Of a DNA stretch of 64,000 nucleotides, positions 56,401-64,000 are shown in pieces (position 1 is the stretch's first letter; each line of letters opens with the position of its first letter). The notes under the pieces are model-generated. The model was not told where the DNA came from. It saw only the letters and a program-made list of their open reading frames with translations, and searched no databases. This stretch comes from Anolis sagrei. Lineage: Eukaryota; Chordata; Lepidosauria; Squamata; Anolidae. A program made the position numbers and the translations under genes. The DNA lies in NCBI RefSeq assembly GCF_037176765.1, contig NC_090023.1:126303866-126367865 (forward strand). The letters run 5' to 3'.

Positions 56401-57686
56401 AGCTCAAGTTTAAAGTAACTACTGCTTACACTCCAGTCAGTGGATTGCATTCAACATCATAGGACACATAACCATTTTGATTTTTTTAGTATCCTTTGTA
56501 GAATTCTTTCATCTCCAGGCACATTTTGCAGGTCTGCCAATTACAGAGATTGGAGTTTTGGGGGGCACAACAACCAGAATGGGAAAGGGGTGCAATTTCT
56601 AAGCTCTGCTGCTCAGTTGTTCTGAATTTAAAACAGTTTATTGAAAAGTTAAGACATCCTGATCAGAAAAGACTTACAGGACTTGTTTTCTGCTCCAGAG
56701 TTAATTTTGTGATGCATGATGGGCCTTGAAAATATTACATTCTATATTTTACATATTTGCTTTTATCGAAAGGGAGACTTTCACACATCTGGTCTCCTTA
56801 CCATCCCTGCACTTCCCATTCCTCTCTGTTATGCCTAATTTTATGTAAAAGTACATGGTTGTAAGTTCCTTGGAGGTGGAACTTTCTTACTCTGCTTTGT
56901 CTTCTTGTGACATAGAACCCCTTTTAGGGCCACAACTCCTAAGCATTCCTGGCCAAATTAATATTTCCAAACTCTGCCATCACTGGTAACAAAACAACAA
57001 ATCAACGAATTACCAATTTTGTGACCTCCCCTCCCCCTTTTCTGGGTACTATTTATAGAAAATATTTCACCAATAACAGGGTCTGTTTAAAACAACCAAG
57101 AGATAAATCAAACTTGGTACACAAGAAATGACATAACAAACAAAAATTGTTATAATACACTACGGCGATAGGACAGGGCTCAAAAAGGAGAGCTACTCTT
57201 CACATATCTCAGAGATATCTCATATCTTGTTTGAAAGCCGACAAACACTCCAACTCTGCTGAAGCTTTTTAGTTAAGCTACAACAACTCCATCGGCTAAA
57301 TCCATGTGAGTGATACAGTGAAGATGCCTAAGACTGATTGGTGGTTCTGTGAATACTGTATGTCAGAAACTGTTGCAGTTCCCCCTCCCATAGATTTACA
57401 GTCATGATGTTAACCCAAGAATGGACATAAATCCTCTTCCCATCACAATGCCAGGTATATAATTTGCAAAGGCCTATCAAACAGAATTGGGATTATTAAA
57501 ACAAATGTTTGGGAAAGGTTCACTACTACTTTCCTCATCCATTGCTCTTTTTCATGTCCATGTGTGTGTACAAAAGTGGAAATCACAAGGCTCTCAAGAT
57601 ATTGTTGGGTTTCACATCCCAACACCCCAAGTCAGCATGGCCAGTAAAGAGGAACACTGTGAGTTGCCATTTAGCAACACCTAAAG
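56401..57686. other. Non-coding DNA
   Basis: No gene or element recognised. Confidence 0.4.
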
Positions 57687-57821
57687 CAGTGGTTCTCAAC
57701 TTGTGGATCCCCAGATATTTTATCCTATAACTCCTAGAAATCCCAGTCAGTTTACTATCTGTTAGGATTTCTGGGAGTTGAAGGCCAAAACTTCTGGGGA
57801 CCCACAGGTTGAGAACCATGG
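57687..57821. mobile_element. hAT-type MITE (CAGTGGTTCTCAACC), 135 bp
   Basis: CAGTGGTTCTCAACTTGTGG pairs with CCACAGGTTGAGAACCATGG. The 8-bp duplication is ACCTAAAG/ACCTAGAG (57679-57686 and 57822-57829). Confidence 0.88.
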
Positions 57822-57978
57822 ACCTAGAGGACCACACAATTCCTCCCTAACATGGCAAAGAGTTCTGAAGATCTAGGAAGTTTATTAGAATTTTGGTATC
57901 CTACTGTCATAAAAATTGGGTTGCTCACACCCACAGGTTTTGAATGTTTTTCTTACTGGATCTGTGCAACTATGGCGG

Positions 57979-58068
57979 ATTCTACACCAACATATAATCC
58001 ACATAAGTTTACACTTCCACATAATCCAGTTTAAAGGAGATAATCTGGATTTTATATGGCAGTGTAGA
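57979..58068. mobile_element. MITE family B copy
   Basis: TCTACACCAACATATAATCC at the left and TTATATGGCAGTGTAGAAAG at the right, with the AATCCAGTTTAAAGGAGAT module between. Confidence 0.75.
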
Positions 58069-58175
58069 AAGGGTATATCTTTGGCTTCCTTCCTTCCTTT
58101 CTTTCTCCCTATATGGGATTAATTGCCAATCACTGTGAGGGCTGCCAGCTAAGTGGCTTCCTAAAAGAGATATAG

Positions 58176-58370
58176 GTGGAAGAGCATGTACTATTTGGAA
58201 AATTATATGATCAAAGAAGATCTTACTTACAAAAATGTATGTTACAACAAAGAGGAATACAATATAGTTATATGTTTTACCCTGAATGGCTTAGGACATT
58301 ACAACCTGAAGGGTTGTCTCTTCTCACACATATTCAGAGGAGACATATTTTAGGAGCAGCTGTTGGCGTC
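58176..58370 (+). mobile_element. Possible fragment of an L1/Tx1-type ORF1 C-terminal domain
   Basis: The frame reads YDQRRSYLQKCMLQQRGIQY, SYMFYPEWLRTLQPEG, then continues into DNA that belongs to the following LINE. The pattern 'R-x-x-L-x...RGI-x-YSM-x-(F/Y)P-x-x-LR' matches the end of L1-type ORF1 proteins from memory. The piece is short and the call is tentative. Confidence 0.35.
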
Positions 58371-58429
58371 TTTCACTTTCTTCGTGGAAGCACCCTGGGC
58401 AGCAAAAAACGCTGCGCTCCTTAGCGAAT

Positions 58430-60365
58430 TTCCAATCTGGAGGAATCCTGAGCCTCCCCCTCGCCTACCACCCCAAATTAAGGAGAGAGAGGACCCCCAA
58501 TCCTCAGGCTCTCGATAGAGGGGTGAAGAGCCGGGAAAGAACCGGGAAGAGCCGGGAAAGAACCAGGAAGGCCTAGAAGAGGAGGTGGAGGAAAGGCGGA
58601 GAAGGAGAAGGAGAAGAAAAACGCCCGCCGCCATTTCATCGCGGCCACTCTACCTCTCTACCTCTCCGCCGACTGGCCGCCGGCTGGGCTCTGCCGCTTG
58701 CTTCCAAGACCTCAAGCCGGGGCCACCGCCAGACTGGTCCGCTGCCGCCGTCCAGTGGGCCGAGGAGTCCAAGCCATCGCCGCTCCTTCTGCCAGGCCGC
58801 CATTGCCACCGCAGGGAGGCCGGGCGCTGAGGGCGGACGCCGCGTGGAGGCCGAGGAGGCCAAATCATCGCCGGGGAGGCCTCCACCCTCAGGGACTCTT
58901 GCCCGTTGGGACGCTGCCGCCCGTGGCCACCGCCAGGCCGCTGGAGCCGCCATCGCGGGCCATCGCGGGCCGAACGAAGCTGCTGACTCCCCATTGCGGT
59001 GGCGGGTCTCCACCGAGCCTCCGCTGGGCCTCCGTTGCTGCGCTCCGCTCCGCCGGGCCTCCGCTGCTGCGGCCGCCACCATCATCCGCCGCGCCGCCAG
59101 GACAGGCTCCCCGGCTCCCGGCGAGGACGGGAGCAGCTGAGGAGAGACTAGGGAGCTCGGACCCACTTGCTGCCGCCGCTGGGCCACTGAACCACCGCCG
59201 CCGCCGCCGCCGAGCGGGCCGCCGAGTCACCGCTGCTGCTGCCGCTGGGCCGCCGAATTACCGCCGCCGCCGCCGCCGCTGAGCTGCTGGACCGCCGAGC
59301 AGCCGCTACGGACCACCGCCGCCGCCGCCGGCCGCCGGGTGGGGGGCTGGGCGCTCCCTAGCCCCCGCAGCCGCGGCCGGTGGAGAGCCACCGCTGCTGC
59401 TGGGCTGCTGGGCCGCAGCTGGGCGGCTGAATCGCTGGCCTGCTCGGCCAACAGGCGAGACCATCTCCACTTTCCATCCTAAGACGAGCCTACAGCGAGC
59501 TTTTCCTGCGGCGACTGAAACCCACCCACCTTCCATCTTTGGGTGAGTCTGCCCGCCAGCACAGAGGATCGCCTGCTGCCACCCTTCACCAGGCCTCTGC
59601 TGACCATCGAAGGCCGCTTGGAGACTTGAGGCTTTTGACCTCCGCAACCGCTGGTGGGAGAGCCATCGCTGCTGGGCCCCACTGGGTTGCTGGGCCGCTG
59701 TTGGGCCGCTGAGCCTTTCCATCTCTGGGCGAGCCCGCTTTTACTGGGAGCTGCGCCTATGCAGATAATTGTGTGGACCTTTACCAGCCATTCGCCGGTG
59801 GTTTTGTGTGGAGGTCTTTAAGCTGGCTTCCGTGCTGTTATTTCGCTGTCATCTACTGAGCAAAGTGTGACTAACCATCTATGCTGCCCCACCCCCGAGC
59901 TATCAACTCCGGAAGCCTATCCGCTGGTTACCAACCGTCTAAAGTCTCATTGGGGTCATAGCAATATTAGTTAGCTACCACCATTAGCGTATACGAGTAA
60001 TCCGTACAATATCAACTAGCACCATCTGGTAGTCCTTGTTGTCAGTGTCATCATTGTAATAAGAACGATTTATTGCACTTAGGCGCCTGCCATCTGCTGC
60101 TAGATTGCTTCAGCACTTTCACCTCTACCCTCTCCCTCTGTGCCGCACTTTATACTGCTAAGTAGAGCACTTTAGACCTAGCACTTGTTCATGTGCCTTG
60201 AATGTGTGTTGCTGCTAAGTAATTTCAATCACCCTTGCTCATTGACGGACTGCTCCCGAAACTCTTGCACTTTAAGGACCTTAAGAACTGGCACTTTAAA
60301 ATCTGGCGATATTTGCACCTCAAGAACTGGCTAGATTGAGACCATCATCTGAATCGCCACTACCC
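58430..60365 (+). promoter_or_regulatory. CpG-rich leader / presumed internal promoter of the CR1/L3 LINE
   Basis: About 1.9 kb. The first kilobase is extremely GC-rich with GCCGCCGCTGGGCCGCCGA-type repeats at about 59170-59420. The rest (59740-60365) is balanced unique sequence with several CACTTTA motifs. Open frames in the GC-rich part encode only low-complexity A/P/R/G protein and show no RRM, zinc-knuckle or esterase signature of a CR1 ORF1. It is therefore read as untranslated. Confidence 0.6.
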
Positions 60366-63300
60366 ATGTGGTCCCCTGCCCCCCTTTGGATATTATTTAC
60401 GCTGCTCTGGTGCGGTGGAGGGGGCGGAGGAGGAGGTGGCCCGGAGCCTGGGATTAAGAGGGTGGCGGGGAGGGGGGAGGAGGGGAAAGGGGGATGCTGG
60501 CATGAACTAACAAGCTTAACAACAAGCATAGGAGAAAACACTCTTACGACCCACAATTGCGGCATGGAGGGGGGGAGATGTTCCATTAGCCGAGGGGCCC
60601 CCATAGAGGTCGTGGTGGGAAGGAGGAGATGCGGGAGAAGGAGACCCCGAATTCGGCCTAATTCGGACCGCTTGCCCAAATTAACTATTCCAAATAGGTC
60701 TCCTAAGGTGATTTGGTGTAACCAGGTGAGCGGGCCCTCTGGCTTGAAGGTGGTGTTGTTGAACGCCAGATCTGTCAACGGAAAAACAACTTGGATTCAG
60801 GACTTAATCCTGGAGGAGCGGGCAGATCTGGCGTGCATCACGGAGACCTGGCTGGATGAAGCGGGGGGCGTAAACCTCTCCCAGCTTTGTCCTCCAGGGT
60901 TCTCCGTGCAACACCAACCCAGAGCCGGAGGACGGGGAGGCGGGGTCGCAGTGGTCTATAGAGATTCCATCCATCTAACCAGGAGCCCCATCCCGCAGAC
61001 CACAAATTTTGAATGCGTCCACCTGAGGGTGGGTGACCGGGACAGAATAGGGATTCTGTTAGTGTACCGTCCACCTCGCTGCACTACAGTCTCCCTACCT
61101 GAGCTAGCGGGGGTTGTCTCGAGCCTGGCGGTGGAGTCCCAGCGGCTCCTTGTGCTGGGGGACTTCAACATCCATGCCGAGGCAACCCTCACAGGTGCGG
61201 CTCAGGACTTCATGTCAGCCATGGCAACCATGGGGCTGTCCCAGCAAATAACTGGCCCCACCCACTGCGCTGGACACACATTGGATTTGGTTTTCTGCCA
61301 GGGATGGGAGCAGGGTGGCGGTGTGGAGGAGTTGTCCACCTCTCCGTTGCCGTGGACCGACCACTTCCTGATTAGATTTAGGCTCGCTGCGGCACCTAAC
61401 CTCCGCAAGGGTGGAGGACCCATTAAGATGGTCCGCCCCAGGAGGCTTATGGATCCGAATGGATTCCTGACGGCTCTTGGGGAGTTTCCCGCCACCATGG
61501 TAGGTGATAGTGTCGAGGCCTTGGTCGCTCTCTGGAATGGGGAGATGACCAGGGCTATTGACAAGATCGCTCCGGAACGTCCCCTCTCGAGTAACCGAGC
61601 TAAACCAGCCCCTTGGTTCACTGAGGAGCTGGCAGCGATGAAGCGAAAGAAGAGGGTTCTAGAGAGCGTGTGGCGATCGGATCCAAGCGAGTCAAACCGA
61701 ACACGGTTTGTGTCCTTTTTGAGGGCATATGCCGCGGCAATAAAAGCCGCAAAGAAAATTTTCTTCGCGGCTACTATTGCGTCTGCAAAAAACCGTCCGG
61801 CGGAGCTGTTCCGGGTTGTTAGAGGTCTTTTAACTCCCCCTACGGGTGGGAGCCCTGACAACTCGGCAGTGCGCTGTGAGGCATTTGCTCGGTTCTTCGC
61901 AGACAAAGTCGCTTTGATCCGCGCTGGGCTGGACGCCACGTTAGATGCAGTCTCTGTGAATGTGACACAAGCACCTGCTTGTCAGATTTTGTTGGATTCT
62001 TTTCAGTTTGTGAAACCCGAGGATGTGGACAAGATACTTGGAGGAATGAGGCCCACCACGTCCATCCTAGACCCCTGCCCATCCTGGCTTCTTAAGGAGG
62101 CCAGAGGGGGATTGGCCGAGTGGGTAACGGTGGTGGTTAATGCCTCCCTTCGGGAGGGCAAGATTCCAGCGAGCCTAAAACAGGCTATTATAAAGCCGCT
62201 GTTGAAGAAACCATCACTTGACCCCACTAAATTGGACAACTTTCGGCCTGTTTCCAATCTCCCCTTTTTGGGCAAAGTCATGGAAAGCGTGGTGGCCTCA
62301 CAACTCCAGGTATTCTTGGGAGACACGGATTATCTGGATCCGGCACAGTCTGGTTTCAGACCGGGACATGGTACCGAGACGGTCTTGGTCGCCTTAGTGG
62401 ATGATCTGCGCCGGGAGCTAGACAGGGGGAGTGTGTCCCTGTTGGTGCTCCTGGACCTCTCAGCGGCCTTCGATACCGTCGACCACGGTATTCTTCTGGG
62501 ACGCCTTGCAGGGATGGGCCTTGGGGGCACTGCTCTGCAGTGGCTCCGGTCATTCCTGGAGGGTCGTACTCAGAAGGTGTTATTGGGGGACTCCTGTTCA
62601 ACGCCGCAGCCATTGACCTGTGGCGTTCCTCAGGGCTCCATCTTGTCCCCCTTGTTGTTTAACATCTACATGAAGCCGCTGGGTGAGATCATCCGGAGTT
62701 TCGGGGTGCGGTGTCACCTGTACGCAGATGACGTCCAACTCTGTCACTCCTTTCCACCTGCTACTAAGGAGGCCGTCGAAGTCCTGAACCGGTGCCTGGC
62801 CGCTGTAATGGTCTGGATGAGGGCGAACAAACTGAAATTAAATCCAGACAAGACAGAGGTACTCCTGGTCAGTCGCAAGGCCGAACAGGGTATAGGGTTA
62901 CAGCCTGTGCTGGACGGGGTCGCACTCCCCTTGAAGGCACAGGTTCGCAGCTTGGGTGTGACCCTGGACTCATCGCTGAGCCTGGAGCCCCAGGTTTCAG
63001 CGGTGACCAGGGGAGCATTTGCACAGCTCAGGCTCGTGCGCCAGCTGCGCCCGTATCTTGGGAAGTCTGACTTGGCCACGGTGGTACACGCTTTGGTCAC
63101 ATCCCGTCTCGACTACTGCAACGCTCTCTACGTGGGGCTGCCCTTGAAGACGGCCCGGAAGCTCCAGCTAGTCCAGCGCGCGGCAGCCATGTTGTTAACG
63201 GGAGCTGGACGCAGAGAGCATACAACGCCTCTGCTGTCCCAACTCCACTGGCTGCCGATTTGCTACCGGGCCCAATTTAAGGTGCTGGTGCTATCCTACA

Positions 63301-63566
63301 AAGCCCTAAACGGTTCCGGCCCAAAATACCTTGCAGACCGCATCTCGGCCTACGAGCCCACGAGGGCCTTGAGATCATCCGGGGAGGCCCTTCTCTCGGT
63401 CCCGCCCACCTCACAGGCACGTCTGGCGGGGACGAGGGAGCGGGCCTTCTCGGTGGTGGCCCCCCGGCTGTGGAACACTCTCCCTGTTGAAGTTAGACAG
63501 GCGCCCTCCTTGATGGCCTTCCGTAGGGGCCTAAAAACATGGCTCTTTGAGCAGGCCTTCAACTGA
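60366..63566 (+). CDS. CR1/L3-type LINE ORF2, endonuclease-reverse transcriptase, 1066 aa, intact
   Basis: The enzyme nicks chromosomal DNA and reverse-transcribes the element RNA at the nick. After a Gly-rich, basic N-terminus (about 1-125) the endonuclease spans about 126-350: VLLNARSVNGK, ACITETWLDE with Glu near 160, LGDFNIHAEA, and SPLPWTDHFLIRF with the Asp-His pair. The reverse transcriptase follows: NFRPVSNLPFLGKVMES, SLLVLLDLSAAFDTVDHG, CGVPQGSILSPLLFNIYM and catalytic YADD at 786-789 (62721-62732). The C-terminal region has LLSQLHWLPICYRAQFKVLV, LSVPPTSQARLAGTRERAFS and TWLFEQAFN. The frame is open from an upstream TTG at 60336; I take the ATG at 60366. No stop or frameshift was seen and all motifs are present, so the copy is young and possibly competent. 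The length suits CR1-group ORF2. Confidence 0.93.
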   Translation: MWSPAPLWILFTLLWCGGGGGGGGGPEPGIKRVAGRGEEGKGGCWHELTSLTTSIGENTLTTHNCGMEGGRCSISRGAPIEVVVGRRRCGRRRPRIRPNSDRLPKLTIPNRSPKVIWCNQVSGPSGLKVVLLNARSVNGKTTWIQDLILEERADLACITETWLDEAGGVNLSQLCPPGFSVQHQPRAGGRGGGVAVVYRDSIHLTRSPIPQTTNFECVHLRVGDRDRIGILLVYRPPRCTTVSLPELAGVVSSLAVESQRLLVLGDFNIHAEATLTGAAQDFMSAMATMGLSQQITGPTHCAGHTLDLVFCQGWEQGGGVEELSTSPLPWTDHFLIRFRLAAAPNLRKGGGPIKMVRPRRLMDPNGFLTALGEFPATMVGDSVEALVALWNGEMTRAIDKIAPERPLSSNRAKPAPWFTEELAAMKRKKRVLESVWRSDPSESNRTRFVSFLRAYAAAIKAAKKIFFAATIASAKNRPAELFRVVRGLLTPPTGGSPDNSAVRCEAFARFFADKVALIRAGLDATLDAVSVNVTQAPACQILLDSFQFVKPEDVDKILGGMRPTTSILDPCPSWLLKEARGGLAEWVTVVVNASLREGKIPASLKQAIIKPLLKKPSLDPTKLDNFRPVSNLPFLGKVMESVVASQLQVFLGDTDYLDPAQSGFRPGHGTETVLVALVDDLRRELDRGSVSLLVLLDLSAAFDTVDHGILLGRLAGMGLGGTALQWLRSFLEGRTQKVLLGDSCSTPQPLTCGVPQGSILSPLLFNIYMKPLGEIIRSFGVRCHLYADDVQLCHSFPPATKEAVEVLNRCLAAVMVWMRANKLKLNPDKTEVLLVSRKAEQGIGLQPVLDGVALPLKAQVRSLGVTLDSSLSLEPQVSAVTRGAFAQLRLVRQLRPYLGKSDLATVVHALVTSRLDYCNALYVGLPLKTARKLQLVQRAAAMLLTGAGRREHTTPLLSQLHWLPICYRAQFKVLVLSYKALNGSGPKYLADRISAYEPTRALRSSGEALLSVPPTSQARLAGTRERAFSVVAPRLWNTLPVEVRQAPSLMAFRRGLKTWLFEQAFN

Positions 63567-63730
63567 GCATAGTTAATTGACACTGGAATGATTTAGGACT
63601 ACGAATTTTGGCTATGACCCCAGGACTTGACGAAGCGGATTTTTAATATAAGTATATGTTGTGTTGTATCTGTCTGGTTTGTATGTCTAGACCCGCTGTA
63701 CACTGTCTTCTTTGTTGTTGTTGTTGTTCA

Positions 63731-63764
63731 CCGCCCCGAGTCGCCTTCGGGCTGAGAGGGGCGG
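63731..63764 (+). other. 3' stem-loop of the CR1/L3 LINE RNA
   Basis: The outer stem CCGCCCC (63731-63737) pairs with GGGGCGG (63758-63764). The inner stem GCC/GGC closes a TTCG tetraloop (63743-63752). In CR1/L2-type elements the reverse transcriptase recognises the RNA 3' end, so this is the likely recognition structure. Truncated copies in the window keep the pairing with different bases. Confidence 0.75.
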
Positions 63765-63766
63765 TC

Positions 63767-63806
63767 AATAAATGCAATAAATAAATAAATAAATAAATAA
63801 ATAAAT
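63767..63806 (+). repeat. (AAAT)n tail of the CR1/L3 LINE
   Basis: About nine AAAT units directly after the stem-loop. The same tail type follows 30085-31082. Confidence 0.92.
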
Positions 63807-64000
63807 ATATGAGATGCTCTGCCTCTAGGAGGCCAAATCCTCTCATTTCTAATCTGTATTCGGAACGCATTTGAAAATACTTCTCTTTTAAGCAAACATC
63901 TGTTACTAAATTTTACTTGTTTTGGCTCGCCTCACCATCACCTGGTAATTTTTTCTGCAGCTTTAAACTTCTTTGTGTATTTTAACAATTATTTACTGAT
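63807..64000. other. Flanking non-coding DNA
   Basis: Nothing recognisable in the last 194 bp. Confidence 0.5.

Larger units (their letters stand above)
58371..63806 (+). mobile_element. CR1/L3-type LINE, near full-length, intact ORF2
   Basis: A GC-rich leader (about 58371-60365), ORF2 (60366-63566), a 165-nt 3' UTR to the stem-loop at 63731-63764, and an (AAAT)n tail to about 63806. The abrupt change from AT-rich flank to CpG-rich DNA near 58365 marks the approximate 5' end; I could not fix it by a target duplication. The elements at 27946, 30085, 40690 and 55489 are related truncated copies. Placement in the CR1 group (CR1/L3-like) rests on the ORF2 sequence and the 3' end. Confidence 0.88.

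Noticed and set aside
58698-59282. 194-codon frame in the LINE leader as a CR1 ORF1
   Set aside because: It is low-complexity A/P/R sequence from GCC repeats without any ORF1 domain.
60336-60365. Start of the CR1/L3 ORF2 at 60336
   Set aside because: The codon there is TTG. The first ATG in frame is at 60366.

Overview
The window is nuclear DNA of a squamate reptile, most likely a lizard. This rests on one vertebrate transcription-factor gene (SOX21) in a CpG island, surrounded by a repeat mixture typical of squamates: an L1 with both ORFs, CR1/L3-type LINEs, RTE-BovB LINEs, a tRNA-derived SINE and many short hAT- and Harbinger-like MITEs. The species cannot be named from the sequence alone.

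Layout. 1-5.6 kb: a nested MITE cluster, a purine-rich stretch that probably includes the SOX21 3' UTR and 3' flank, the single-exon SOX21 CDS on the minus strand (3721-4584), and its CpG-island promoter (TATA-like box 5203-5208, CCAAT and GC boxes 5413-5448). 5.6-14.1 kb: simple repeats, MITEs, hAT-type elements with clear 8-bp target-site duplications (one split by a BovB insertion), and short patches that look like SOX21 regulatory DNA. 14.1-18.5 kb: mostly unique sequence, including an octamer- and homeodomain-rich candidate enhancer. 18.5-19.85 kb: a 5'-truncated BovB with one nonsense codon. 20.57-27.31 kb: a full-length minus-strand L1 bounded by a perfect 16-bp target-site duplication, with an intact ORF1, an ORF2 broken by one late stop, overlapping ORFs, and a 28-bp tandem repeat in its 5' UTR. 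28-58 kb: a gene-poor stretch with 5'-truncated CR1/L3, CR1, BovB and R4-like fragments, two tRNA-derived SINEs, further MITEs and conserved-looking unique DNA. About 58.4-63.8 kb: a very young CR1/L3-type LINE with a GC-rich leader, an uninterrupted 1066-codon ORF2, a 3' stem-loop and an (AAAT)n tail.

The only host gene I can support is SOX21. Everything else is mobile DNA or unique DNA without coding signal, which fits the known gene-poor setting of SOX21. The two most notable mobile objects are the near-intact L1 and the intact CR1/L3. The 3' stem-loop of CR1/L3 is kept by paired base changes between copies in this same window. I found no CRISPR, operon, tRNA or rRNA gene and no retrovirus-like element.
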